NCBI GenBank assembly: GCA_002401155.1
Contig: NVSG01000007.1
Coordinates: 8,180-72,179, forward strand
Direction: 5' to 3'
DNA: 64,000 bases
Source: Hyphomicrobiales bacterium
GTDB lineage: Bacteria > Pseudomonadota > Alphaproteobacteria > Rhizobiales > Rhizobiaceae
In this document: piece by piece, positions 36,178 to 45,238 of the stretch
Layout: every line of letters begins with the position of its first letter
How positions within the stretch are numbered: position 1 is the stretch's first letter
Translations under genes and position numbers: made by a program
Notes under the pieces: model-generated
Seen by the model: only the letters and a program-made list of their open reading frames with translations
Database searches by the model: none
Told to the model about the DNA's origin: nothing

Positions 36178-37224
36178 ATGTTGAAAAAAACACCCACATT
36201 CGCAGCCCTGATATTCAGCGCAACTGCACTAGCGGCAACATCAAATGCGACCTTTGCCCGCGATCAAATCAGCATCGTTGGTTCTTCAACCGTATTTCCG
36301 TTTTCAACCACCGTTGCCGAACGGTTCGGCAGAAGCACTGACTTCAAAACACCCGTCGTTGAAAGCACCGGCTCCGGCGGAGGGTTAAAACTCTTTTGTG
36401 GCGGCGTGGGTGACAAACACCCCGATATCGCCAATTCATCGCGCCGGATAAAGTCATCTGAAGTCGAAAACTGCACCAAAAACGGCGTCGAAGAAATTAT
36501 CGAAGTCAAAATCGGATATGACGGCATCGTGTTCGCCAATTCGCGCGCCTCCGAACAGATGGAAGTATCCCTGAAAGAGATATTTCTGGCACTGGCCAAA
36601 AATGTTCCCGATGGCGAAGGTAAAACAAAAGCCAACCCCTATAAAACATGGAAAGACATCAATCCTTCCCTGCCCGCTTCAAAAATCGAAGTGATGGGCC
36701 CTCCCCCCACCTCAGGCACACGCGACGCCTTTGTTGAATTGGCCATGGAAGGCGGCTGCAAGGCATTTGATTGGATCAAGGTTTTGAAAAAAAGCGACAA
36801 TGGCGCCTACAAAACCCTTTGCCACACCATTCGTGAAGATGGTGCTTTCATCGAAGCAGGCGAGAACGACAATCTGATTGTGCAAAAACTGGGTGCCAAT
36901 CCCAGCGCATTTGGCATCTTCGGTTTCAGCTTCCTTGATCAAAACTCTGACACGCTCCAAGGCAGCAAGATTGATGGTGTTGAACCGGAATTTGAAGAAA
37001 TTTCGGATGGCAGCTACCCGATTTCACGCTCGCTCTACTTCTATGTGAAAAAAGCCCATATCGGCAAAACCGACGGCATCGAAGAGTTCCTAAAAGAATT
37101 CGCCAATGAAGCTGCGTGGGGCGAAGAAGGATACCTAACCGATAAAGGCCTCATCCCGATGTCCGAAGAAGAGCGCGAAGAATGGGCCAACAAAGTCAAA
37201 AACCTCGAAAATCTCTCAATGTAA
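36178..37224 (+). CDS. Phosphate-binding protein, PstS family
   Basis: 348 residues with a Sec signal peptide cleaved near NATFA. The mature start RDQISIVGSSTVFPFSTTVA and the following ESTGSGGGLKLFCGG carry the phosphate-contacting Ser/Gly residues; PPPTSGTRDAFVELA is the third typical motif. AGGAG lies before the ATG. Its pst permease genes are not beside it, so it is a stand-alone copy. A Pho box upstream makes phosphate control very likely. Confidence 0.9.
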   Translation: MLKKTPTFAALIFSATALAATSNATFARDQISIVGSSTVFPFSTTVAERFGRSTDFKTPVVESTGSGGGLKLFCGGVGDKHPDIANSSRRIKSSEVENCTKNGVEEIIEVKIGYDGIVFANSRASEQMEVSLKEIFLALAKNVPDGEGKTKANPYKTWKDINPSLPASKIEVMGPPPTSGTRDAFVELAMEGGCKAFDWIKVLKKSDNGAYKTLCHTIREDGAFIEAGENDNLIVQKLGANPSAFGIFGFSFLDQNSDTLQGSKIDGVEPEFEEISDGSYPISRSLYFYVKKAHIGKTDGIEEFLKEFANEAAWGEEGYLTDKGLIPMSEEEREEWANKVKNLENLSM

Positions 37225-37246
37225 AAACCAGAGGATCATTCAGTCT

Positions 37247-38512
37247 TCAACGTTGATACGGATCATCCAGTGCCGGCAGTAATTTGCTGGTACAATCACC
37301 AAACCCGATGACAAATCCATCCCCCCGGCAATGGCCGCAGAGCGTCACGATATCATTGTCTTCAATGAAGGAACGCATCTCGCCGCTTTCCAGCGCAAAA
37401 GGTTCCTTACCGCCCCAACTAAGTTCCAGCAAAGAACCCCGGCTGGATTTTTCCGGGCCGGAGATCGTTCCAGACCCAAGTAAATCACCCACCCGCATGG
37501 GGCAACCCGAAGAAGTATGATGAGCCAGCTGCTGCGCCGCAGAATAATACATCTCGCTATAATTGGTCGTGGCGATGGTCGATGCTTCATTGCCACCATC
37601 AACCTGTAGCAAAACCTCAAGCTCGATATCATAAAGCATTGGCCCCGGCTCCTTTAAATAAGGCAGCAATGGAAACTCACGTTCAGGCGTATCTGCTCGG
37701 AAAGGTTCGAGCGCTGCTTTGGTCACAATCCACGGACTGATTGTGGTGGCGGTAGCCTTGGCCTGAAACGGTCCAAGCGGCTGATATTCCCATGCCTGAA
37801 TATCGCGCGCCGACCAATCGTTCAAAAGAACATAGCCAAAAATCATATCATCGGCTTCCTGCACGCTGACCGGACGATCAGAACGCGTTCCAACAATCGC
37901 GCCGATTTCCAATTCCATATCAAAGCGCTTGCAAGGTTCAAAAACCGGCACATCAACCCCATGTGGTTTAAGCTGCCCCCATGGGCGGCGAATATCCGTG
38001 CCGGAAACGACGATGGAAGAAGCCCTTCCATTATAACCAATCGGAATATGCAGCCAGTTAGGAGGTAATGCATTTTCCGCCCCGCGAAACATCGTCCCCA
38101 CATTCAACGCATGGTTCCGCCCGGAATAAAAATCGGTATATTCAGACACGACAAAAGGCATGTGCAATTGGGCCGAGGCCATAGGCACAAGTGCCTCAGA
38201 CAATGCGGCCTGAACATCTCTACCCGCGTTTACACCCAGCATATCTTGCAACGTAGAACGGAAACCGTTCCAAACCTTAGCACCCTCGTCCATGAAAGCA
38301 TTCCAGCAAGGCTTATCGAAAACAGTTTTCTCGGCAGGACTGATCACTCCGCTAGCTTCCAACTTAGAAACATCCAAAACCTTATCGCCAATAGCGACCC
38401 CGCAACGCGGCACATCCGAACCAACCGAAAAAATACCATAAGGCAAATTATTCAAAGGGAATGGCGATTGAGGTGAATTGGCACTTTCAACCCATGATTT
38501 CAGCAATGGCAT
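37247..38512 (-). CDS. fahA: Fumarylacetoacetase
   Basis: 421 residues, the size of FahA. N-terminal SH3-like part (FSVGSDVPRCGVAIGDKVLD) and a catalytic domain with YTDFYSGRNHALNVGTMFRG, the metal and substrate region RFDMELEIGAIVG and FGYVLLNDWSARDIQAWEYQ, then GTISGPEKSSRGSLLELSWG at the end. It hydrolyses fumarylacetoacetate to fumarate and acetoacetate in tyrosine breakdown. The other genes of that pathway are not beside it, though a TetR gene precedes it on the same strand. Confidence 0.95.
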   Translation of the reverse strand: MPLLKSWVESANSPQSPFPLNNLPYGIFSVGSDVPRCGVAIGDKVLDVSKLEASGVISPAEKTVFDKPCWNAFMDEGAKVWNGFRSTLQDMLGVNAGRDVQAALSEALVPMASAQLHMPFVVSEYTDFYSGRNHALNVGTMFRGAENALPPNWLHIPIGYNGRASSIVVSGTDIRRPWGQLKPHGVDVPVFEPCKRFDMELEIGAIVGTRSDRPVSVQEADDMIFGYVLLNDWSARDIQAWEYQPLGPFQAKATATTISPWIVTKAALEPFRADTPEREFPLLPYLKEPGPMLYDIELEVLLQVDGGNEASTIATTNYSEMYYSAAQQLAHHTSSGCPMRVGDLLGSGTISGPEKSSRGSLLELSWGGKEPFALESGEMRSFIEDNDIVTLCGHCRGDGFVIGFGDCTSKLLPALDDPYQR

Positions 38513-38638
38513 ATTTCAACTTTCAAATTGTGACCGTGGAATTATAGAATTACCCGGCAACTATGCCCGACTTGGCGCCCAAAAATCTAGATAAGAAATT
38601 CGTAAAAAACGAGGCAACAAAACAAACGCCTATCGCTA

Positions 38639-39238
38639 TCACAGCACCGCCATTTCAGTGGCCGCATGGTAAGCCGCAAGCCGTATTTCCTCAGCCAAAA
38701 CAGAATCCGGCATGGAACGAGCGAGCACCATACCCCCCACACAAAGCGCAGCAAGCGAGAGAGCTTGCTGCCGTGTTTCAGAGTTTGGTTTAGGTTTTTT
38801 CATATTAAGGCCGTTTTCAAACAGCCCAACCATCGCTTCCAATAACCCTTGATACGAAGACTGAACCTTGAGATTGGCGCGCGCCACATCTGACGGCAAA
38901 GCAATCATCGGGCACTGGCCATCCAGATCCCCAAGATGTTCTGCCGACAAATACGCCTGTATCATCTGGCGAGCGATATCTGGGCCAGGATTCATCGGAT
39001 CAACACCGGCTTCCGCACGCCACTGCGCCCCGCGTCCCATCAAAAAACTGGCAACAGCTTCTGCATAGAGAGCTTCCTTACTTTCGAAGTGATTGTAAAA
39101 TCCACCCCGCGTAAGCCCCGCTTCTTCCATCACCATATCAATGGTAACATCGCGAAACCCGTGCCGGTTAAAAAGAATTCGGGCAGCTTCGACAATATTT
39201 GTCCGTGTTTTTTGCTTATGCTCACTGCTGTAAGGCAT
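38639..39238 (-). CDS. TetR-family transcriptional repressor
   Basis: 199 residues. Helix-turn-helix in residues 10-55 (VTIDMVMEEAGLTRGGFYNH is the recognition part) and a helical ligand domain. It is divergent from the YCII-EVE-YjbR genes. An ATGTTCTTTAACAT dyad (39280-39293) in the intergenic spacer is a candidate operator for self-control. Confidence 0.9.
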   Translation of the reverse strand: MPYSSEHKQKTRTNIVEAARILFNRHGFRDVTIDMVMEEAGLTRGGFYNHFESKEALYAEAVASFLMGRGAQWRAEAGVDPMNPGPDIARQMIQAYLSAEHLGDLDGQCPMIALPSDVARANLKVQSSYQGLLEAMVGLFENGLNMKKPKPNSETRQQALSLAALCVGGMVLARSMPDSVLAEEIRLAAYHAATEMAVL

Positions 39239-39279
39239 AGTCGATCTCCAGTTTTAAACACCTTATCAAAAATCTAAAA

Positions 39280-39293
39280 ATGTTCTTTAACAT
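39280..39293. promoter_or_regulatory. Candidate TetR operator
   Basis: ATGTT-CTTT-AACAT is a perfect dyad with 4 spacer bases, placed 41 bases before the TetR gene start and 63 bases before the divergent YCII gene. Confidence 0.4.
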
Positions 39294-39356
39294 ATATAAA
39301 TATCTGCAATGGTCACAAAATAAAGTCTCAACCACAAACAAAAGCAGGAAAATCAT

Positions 39357-39674
39357 ATGCCAAAATTTCTATTCGCCTATCACGGTGGTGTCCAATTCGA
39401 AACAAAAGAAGAAGGCATGGCCCACATGGGCAAATGGCAAGCATGGAGTGCCGGATTAGGCGATGCAGTTATTGACCCTGGCATGCCCGTTGGCCCATCA
39501 AAAACCGTAAGCACCAACGGCGTAACCGATGATGGTGGATCAAACCCTTTATCCGGAATTACCATCGTTCAGGCCGACACCATGGAAGCCGCATTAGAGA
39601 TGGCAAAATCTTGCCCCCATGTTGATATCGGCGGAACAATTGAAGTTGCGCAAGCAATGGACATGGAAATGTAA
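39357..39674 (+). CDS. YCII-domain protein
   Basis: 105 residues with the YCII/DGPF fold: PKFLFAYHGG at the start, MGKWQAWSAGLGDAVIDPGMPVG in the middle and ITIVQADTMEAALEMAKSCPHV near the end. YCII proteins are small dimers with a conserved His-Asp pair and unclear function. It is the first of three small plus-strand genes divergent from the TetR gene. Confidence 0.85.
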   Translation: MPKFLFAYHGGVQFETKEEGMAHMGKWQAWSAGLGDAVIDPGMPVGPSKTVSTNGVTDDGGSNPLSGITIVQADTMEAALEMAKSCPHVDIGGTIEVAQAMDMEM

Positions 39675-39704
39675 GCATCCAATTTGCTCACAGTAGGGTT
39701 TTCA

Positions 39705-40121
39705 ATGACACACTGGCTAATTCCGGCAAACACCAAATTTTATGACGTCTTTGCCGCCTTCGCACAGAGCGAAACCTATTGGCCAATGAACGCGAAAATA
39801 TCCGCTGGCGACATTCTCTATATCTACCTCGCAGCCCCGCACAAACAAATTGGTTTTGTCTGTAATGTGCTGGCAACGGGATTTGATATGAACGAAATCA
39901 TCGACAAGGTTCGCCCATTTATCAAGGGCGAACCAAATAGTAACGGCCCTTCAAAACCATTCATGAAACTCAAAGCCACCCAATCAGTTCCTCTTCAGGA
40001 AAATGCTTCCCTGTCACTTCAAAACCTTCGGGAACACGGCTTGAGCGGCATGTTGATGGGCGCACGAAAGCTGGAAAATAACCCCACACTATTTGAATAC
40101 ATAGAAAAGAACCTGCCATGA
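39705..40121 (+). CDS. EVE-domain (PUA-like) protein
   Basis: 138 residues from the ATG at 39705. THWLIPANTKFYDVFAAF and ISAGDILYIYLAAPHKQIGF match the EVE fold, which is thought to read modified bases in DNA or RNA. Its stop overlaps the next gene by 4 bases, so the two are translated together. Confidence 0.7.
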   Translation: MTHWLIPANTKFYDVFAAFAQSETYWPMNAKISAGDILYIYLAAPHKQIGFVCNVLATGFDMNEIIDKVRPFIKGEPNSNGPSKPFMKLKATQSVPLQENASLSLQNLREHGLSGMLMGARKLENNPTLFEYIEKNLP

Positions 40122-40429
40122 GTTACGAGCAAGCGGTTAGCACACTTCTGCAAGAAGAAGGAGTTGAAGAATCAACCATGATGAAAACACCGTGCTTACG
40201 ATATAGGGGAGATTTCATGGCAATGATGTTCGAAAAAGAAGACGCGCTCATCATCAAAGTCTCACCTGAAAGGGTAAACGAATTGGTTGCCGAGGGCAAC
40301 GGAATGGAATTCAACTTCACCAAGAAACGCTTCAAAGAATGGGTCTTGATCCCGTTAGAATTTCAAGACGAATATGAGCGCTACATCACCGAAGCCCTGA
40401 CATACGCAAAGAGTAAAAAGAAAAAGTAA
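40118..40429 (+). CDS. MmcQ/YjbR- or TfoX-like small protein
   Basis: 103 residues. KTPCLRYRGDFMAMMFEKED and DALIIKVSPERVNELVAEGN fit the alpha/beta fold shared by YjbR/MmcQ and TfoX N-domains; the choice between the two is open. A lysine-rich tail ends the protein. It is the last gene of the three-gene unit and converges with the flotillin gene (no gap). Confidence 0.6.
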   Translation: MSYEQAVSTLLQEEGVEESTMMKTPCLRYRGDFMAMMFEKEDALIIKVSPERVNELVAEGNGMEFNFTKKRFKEWVLIPLEFQDEYERYITEALTYAKSKKKK

Positions 40430-41932
40430 TCACTTTTTCTTGGGCTTACCACGAGGTTTTGCGGGCGCCTGCCCCTCTTCCAAACTCAGCCCGATTGAAT
40501 CACCAATCGCTTTCAGCGCCGGCATTTGAACCGCCATTTCCATGATGGCATCAATTGTCTGATTGATAACCGGCTTGTCGCCTGCCCCACTCGCAGAACC
40601 AGTCTGACCAAATCCACCGGAAAGATGGTTGATATTAATCGACTTAATTTTCTCGGCAGGCTTCACCATTTCAGAAACAATTTTCGGCATGGCTTCCAAC
40701 CGGGCTTTTTCAATTTCCATAGCAATGATTTCAGGCGAACGCTTGTTGTCAGCCTCGATATAGGCACGTCTGCTCTCGGCACTGGCAAGTGTTTCATACT
40801 TCTTCGCATCAGCATCAATACGCCGAGCATCCGCATTTTCCTTGGCTGTCTTGGCCTTTTTACGAGCCGCAACCACCGCGACTTCAAGCTGGCGTTCAGC
40901 CTTGGCAATCTTGCGAGCGGTGGTGACCGCCTCGGCAGATTCCACCGCCGCAATAAGGGCCGCATCGGCTTTAGCCTGTGCCTGACTTTCATCCTGAGAT
41001 TTCTCGGCGATCAGAATACTGCGCTCCTGCTCGGCAATTTCCAAAGCCTGCTCGCGTTCGATTTCAGCGGTCTGAATCGCTAATTCCATCTGGATGCGAG
41101 CCTGCGCAGTTTCGCGCTCACTGTCTGCCTTTTTGCGTGCAACTTCCGCAATCTGCGCCGCCATCAAAATTTCAATATCCTGCTGTTGCGAAATTTCTGC
41201 ACGGCGTTCTTCAAGGTCAATTTCCAATTTGCGCTTGGAAGCTTCCATCGCCGCTTTGCGCACAGCGACATCGGCATCAGAATCAATTTTCGCCCGCTCT
41301 TTCTTGGAAAGCGCAATCACCTCGGCAAGCTTGCGCATGCCAACCGCGTTGAACGCGTTGTTTTCATCCAGAGAAGAAAACGCCGTTTGATCCATCGCGG
41401 TGAGGGAAATTGAATCCAGTTGCAAACCATATCGCTCAAGCACTGGCTCGATATTTTCACGCACTTCGCTCGAAAATTTAGCACGGTTCTCATGCAATTG
41501 ATCCATCGTCATTTGCGCCGCCACAGAACGAAGAGCATCCACCATCACGCCGTCCAAAAGCGTGCGCAATTGATCAGCCTGAAACGTGCGTCGCCCAAGG
41601 GTTTGCGCCGCACGGTTTACACCGTCTTGCGTTGGCATCACCGACAGATGAAACTCAGCACCAATGTCCACCCGCAGGCGATCCTTGGTGATCAGGGAAG
41701 CGTCCCCACTACGGGCAACATCCAGACTCAAAGTCTGCATGTTCACCCGTGAAGTTTCGTGTAGGTAGGGAATGGCCAGCGTACCGCCCTCAAGAATGAC
41801 CTTACGCCCGCCAACGCCGGTTCTAATCAAGCTCACCTCATTGGTGGCGCGTTCATAAAACCATGCAAAAACTGCAAGCACGGCTGCCGCCAATATAATG
41901 ATGGCGGCGGCCCATATGAATAAATCGGTCAT
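40430..41932 (-). CDS. Flotillin-like SPFH-domain protein
   Basis: 500 residues. One N-terminal membrane segment (about 4-25), an SPFH/band-7 domain (about 35-200) and a long coiled coil (200-430) rich in Ala-Glu-Lys repeats (for example KKADSERETAQARIQMELAI) as in flotillins, then a low-complexity basic tail. Flotillins organise ordered membrane patches. It lies downstream of an aldehyde dehydrogenase gene (54 bases) but the link is unclear. Confidence 0.9.
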   Translation of the reverse strand: MTDLFIWAAAIIILAAAVLAVFAWFYERATNEVSLIRTGVGGRKVILEGGTLAIPYLHETSRVNMQTLSLDVARSGDASLITKDRLRVDIGAEFHLSVMPTQDGVNRAAQTLGRRTFQADQLRTLLDGVMVDALRSVAAQMTMDQLHENRAKFSSEVRENIEPVLERYGLQLDSISLTAMDQTAFSSLDENNAFNAVGMRKLAEVIALSKKERAKIDSDADVAVRKAAMEASKRKLEIDLEERRAEISQQQDIEILMAAQIAEVARKKADSERETAQARIQMELAIQTAEIEREQALEIAEQERSILIAEKSQDESQAQAKADAALIAAVESAEAVTTARKIAKAERQLEVAVVAARKKAKTAKENADARRIDADAKKYETLASAESRRAYIEADNKRSPEIIAMEIEKARLEAMPKIVSEMVKPAEKIKSININHLSGGFGQTGSASGAGDKPVINQTIDAIMEMAVQMPALKAIGDSIGLSLEEGQAPAKPRGKPKKK

Positions 41933-41986
41933 TTCACTTCCCCTTTTTCCTACTATAGCAACGCAAGTTCTGTTCTTCCAAACGCC

Positions 41987-43444
41987 CTAGAAGACCGGCG
42001 GGAATTTACGCCCACCACGCTCCATTGTAATCCAACGTGTCTCGGTAAATGTCTCCATTGCCCAGCGTCCTCCATGGCGTCCAACACCTGAAGATTTGGA
42101 CCCGCCAAACGGCACATGAGGTTCATCATTCACCGATGAGCAATTGATGTGGCACATGCCGGTCGCAAGTTTTTTCGACATCTCCAGACCGCGATGTTCA
42201 TCACGGGTGATGATGCCCGATGAAAGGCCATATTCCGTATCATTGTTCAGCGCGATGGCTTCTTCATCGGTCTTGAACGGGATAACTGGCACCACAGGAC
42301 CAAAAGTTTCGTCGCGATAAATATCCATATCCGGTGTTACACCCGTAAGGATGGTCGGCTCCACAAAGCGACCAGTTATCTTGCCGCCAAGAGCAACTTT
42401 CGCGCCCTTCGCTATCGCATCATCCAGTTGCGCTTTAACCCGTGCCACCTGACGATCATTGATAAGCGGTCCAATAATATTAGATTTATCGCTGCTGTCT
42501 CCGACTTTCAGTTTGGCAGCACGCTCAACAAATTTGCTCAGAAATTCTGGATAAATGCTCTCATGCACCAGCACTTTTTCAACGGACATACAAATCTGTC
42601 CCTGATGCATAAAGCTGCCGAAATTGGCCGCCTGCGTGGCGCGTTCCATATCGGCATCTTCCAGCACGATAAGGCTGTCTTTGCCGCCAAGTTCAACACA
42701 GCATTTTTTCAAATGAGCGCCAGCCTTGGCAGCTATCTGACGGCCAACAGGCGTTGATCCAGTAAACGAAACACCTTTGACCAATGGGTTTTCCACCAGC
42801 TCATTGCCCACTTCAACCACGTTATCGCGCGAGCAGGTAACCACATTGAAAACCCCTGCCGGGATGCCAACTGCTTCGCAGATTTCGGCATAGAGAATGC
42901 CGCCGCTATAGGGCGTATCTTCCGAAGGTTTCAAGACGATTGTATTGCCTGCAGCCATCGCAAAGGCAAAGCCTCGACCAGATAAAATGCACGGGAAATT
43001 CCATGGGCTGATAACCGTTACAACGCCCATAGGAACGCGCATCGCGGTTGAAAATTTCTTATGTTCAGATGGCAGTATCTCGCCAATTGAATCATAACAA
43101 GCAGCAGCCGCTGCCCGGAAAATCTCCGGCAGATAACCAGATTCAAACATGCCCTTACCGAACCAGCCACCGCCTTCACCCTGCAAAGCTGCAACGATAT
43201 CTTGCTGACGACGCTCCAGCTCATCAGCAATTTTCAACATATAATGAGAGCGTTCATGGAAGGGCAAATCGGCCCAATCGGCAAAAGCTTCCTGTGCCGC
43301 ATTAATTGCCGCCGTGGTTTCCGCAACGCCGCCATCGGCGACCTCGGCCCATACGCTGTCATCGGAGGGGTTCATATCGTTAAACGTGCGGCCGGTGTCC
43401 ACCCACTTGCCGCCGATATACATGCCTTTAAATTGTTTGGTCAT
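41987..43444 (-). CDS. Aldehyde dehydrogenase (NAD(P)-dependent)
   Basis: 485 residues with all catalytic parts: PWNFPCILSGRGFAFAMAAG (Asn), VSFTGSTPVGRQIAA (nucleotide loop), ELGGKDSLIVLEDAD (general base Glu) and GQICMSVEKVLVHE (nucleophile Cys). The sequence is nearest in look to benzaldehyde/vanillin- or salicylaldehyde-type dehydrogenases, but that is only a guess. Its ATG overlaps the LivF stop (ATGA), so it is made with the Liv importer, which suggests that the importer substrate gives an aldehyde. Confidence 0.9.
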   Translation of the reverse strand: MTKQFKGMYIGGKWVDTGRTFNDMNPSDDSVWAEVADGGVAETTAAINAAQEAFADWADLPFHERSHYMLKIADELERRQQDIVAALQGEGGGWFGKGMFESGYLPEIFRAAAAACYDSIGEILPSEHKKFSTAMRVPMGVVTVISPWNFPCILSGRGFAFAMAAGNTIVLKPSEDTPYSGGILYAEICEAVGIPAGVFNVVTCSRDNVVEVGNELVENPLVKGVSFTGSTPVGRQIAAKAGAHLKKCCVELGGKDSLIVLEDADMERATQAANFGSFMHQGQICMSVEKVLVHESIYPEFLSKFVERAAKLKVGDSSDKSNIIGPLINDRQVARVKAQLDDAIAKGAKVALGGKITGRFVEPTILTGVTPDMDIYRDETFGPVVPVIPFKTDEEAIALNNDTEYGLSSGIITRDEHRGLEMSKKLATGMCHINCSSVNDEPHVPFGGSKSSGVGRHGGRWAMETFTETRWITMERGGRKFPPVF

Positions 43445-44514
43445 TTTTTATTCCTGTCTTTCTTCTTGGTTTGGGAGGGCCGGTTTCCCGGCTTAGTTTT
43501 TCTTCGTGCATTGATTGCTGCTGTTTCAATTTCCAGCAACACAGCCTTCAATCGCTCATTGTGATTTTGAGTAATCGGAGTGGTCTTGGATTTAGTGGTT
43601 TGTGTGGAAGCGCGAGTAACCAGATCAGCAAGGGATTGTCCAAGCACATCATCCGCTGAACGAGTAGGCGCTGGCCTCGATGAAATATGAATGGAAGGTG
43701 GCACCGAAATATCCGCACCCTTCGGCGCAAAGCTCTCCATCGCCGCCGATGCAATTTGCGAAGGGCTCGGCGAAGTTGATGGGGCAGAGCTCGTTTCACT
43801 TGCAGTCCCCGCCCCCAAATATGCTTTTTGCACGGCGGGATCATTGGCCAGATTGGCGGCGCTATCCTCGTGCATAATTTTTGCATTTTCCAGCAAATAG
43901 CCACGATCCGCAATCGCCAGACTTTGCTTGGCGTTTTGCTCCACCAGCAGAATACCAAGCCCGGCTTCACGAACTGCACTTAAATTCTGGAACAACTCTT
44001 TGCACAATAATGGCGAGAGACCCAGCGAAGGTTCATCCAACATCAAAATTGAGGGAGCCGACATCATAGCGCGTCCGATAGCGACCATCTGTTGCTCTCC
44101 ACCACTCATGGTACAGGCAATCTGGTTTTTGCGCTCAATCAATTTTGGAAACAGAGCGTGGATGCGTTCCAGATTCTCGTCCTGCTGATCTCGCGCCCGC
44201 TTTGGATAAGCGCCCAACATCAAATTATCATGCACGCTGAGGTCAGTAAAAATTCCGCGTCCTTCCGGTACCAAAGCAATTCCGGTTTCGACGATTTCAT
44301 GGGATGGCCAGCCAAGCACTTGCTGCCCGTCCATCTCGATCGAACCGTCCACATGCCCCTCGCAATTGCCTCCAATGGCGCGAAGCAACGTGCTTTTACC
44401 GGCCCCATTCGCACCCAGAATAACGACGATTTCGCCGGGTGCCACACGGATGGATAAATCCTCCAAGGCGCGATGCTGGCCGTATCGAACGCTGAGGTTA
44501 CGAACTTCAAGCAT
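43441..44514 (-). CDS. livF: Branched-chain-type ABC transporter ATPase LivF with a C-terminal extension
   Basis: 357 residues from the ATG at 44514 (GGGGGAT lies before it; an ATG at 44520 is also possible). The first 236 residues are a normal LivF: Walker A GANGAGKSTLL, signature MSGGEQQMVAIGRAM, Walker B LMLDEPSLGLS, and the end KAYLG. A 121-residue tail follows: Ser/Pro-rich, then a short helix (ADDVLGQSLADLVTRAS), another helix (NERLKAVLLEIETAAINARR) and a lysine-rich end. Such a tail is not normal for LivF. It overlaps livG by 8 bases and the aldehyde dehydrogenase by 4. Confidence 0.88.
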   Translation of the reverse strand: MLEVRNLSVRYGQHRALEDLSIRVAPGEIVVILGANGAGKSTLLRAIGGNCEGHVDGSIEMDGQQVLGWPSHEIVETGIALVPEGRGIFTDLSVHDNLMLGAYPKRARDQQDENLERIHALFPKLIERKNQIACTMSGGEQQMVAIGRAMMSAPSILMLDEPSLGLSPLLCKELFQNLSAVREAGLGILLVEQNAKQSLAIADRGYLLENAKIMHEDSAANLANDPAVQKAYLGAGTASETSSAPSTSPSPSQIASAAMESFAPKGADISVPPSIHISSRPAPTRSADDVLGQSLADLVTRASTQTTKSKTTPITQNHNERLKAVLLEIETAAINARRKTKPGNRPSQTKKKDRNKK

Positions 44515-45238
44515 CGTCATCCCCCAAATAGGCGCGGATAACTTCGCGGTCTGCCAGCACTTCGGCAGGCGTTCCTTCGGCAATTTTCGTACCGCTATTC
44601 ATCACCACACAGCGATCACAAAGGGAGCGAATGGCATCCATCACGTGCTCAACCAAAATGATCGTGCGCCCATCATTACGCAAATCACGGATCAGTGAAA
44701 TTCCGGTTTCAAGCTCGGTCGGGTTAAGACCCGCAAGCCATTCATCAAGCAATAATATCTTCGGATCACTAGCCAAGACACGAGCAAGTTCCAAACGCTT
44801 TTGATCGATATAGGTAAGCGTTGAAACCGGCGCATCGCCAGCAACTTGCAACCCAACCCGCTCCAGCATTTCACGCGCATAATTTTCAGCTTCAACGCCC
44901 CAGCGTTTGCGATGGCCAAACACCGCACCGGCAATCACATTCTCGATTACATTCAGCGAAGGCAGTAGCCGCACAAGCTGAAATGTTCTGGCCACGCCTT
45001 TGCGATTAATCTCCTGTGCCGGAAGATCGGAAATCCTAGTTCCCTGCAACGAGATACTTCCGCTCGTTGGTTTCAACGCACCGGAAATCAAATTCATCAT
45101 GGTGGTCTTGCCGGAACCATTGGGCCCGATCAAACCAAGCACCTCATGCTCGCCCACATCGAAAGTCATGCCGTTGACCGCAACCAGACCACCAAACTTT
45201 TTGGTTAAATTCTGAACAGAAAGAATGCTGCGCGCCAT
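44507..45238 (-). CDS. livG: Branched-chain-type ABC transporter ATPase LivG
   Basis: 243 residues. Walker A GPNGSGKTTMMNLISG, a degenerate signature region STLTYIDQKRLELARVLA, Walker B ILLLDEWLAGLNPTE and a D-loop/H-loop HVMDAIRSLCDR are present. The W after DE in Walker B (LDEWLAG, usually LDEPxAG) is notable. It starts where livM ends (1-base overlap). Confidence 0.92.
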   Translation of the reverse strand: MARSILSVQNLTKKFGGLVAVNGMTFDVGEHEVLGLIGPNGSGKTTMMNLISGALKPTSGSISLQGTRISDLPAQEINRKGVARTFQLVRLLPSLNVIENVIAGAVFGHRKRWGVEAENYAREMLERVGLQVAGDAPVSTLTYIDQKRLELARVLASDPKILLLDEWLAGLNPTELETGISLIRDLRNDGRTIILVEHVMDAIRSLCDRCVVMNSGTKIAEGTPAEVLADREVIRAYLGDDDA

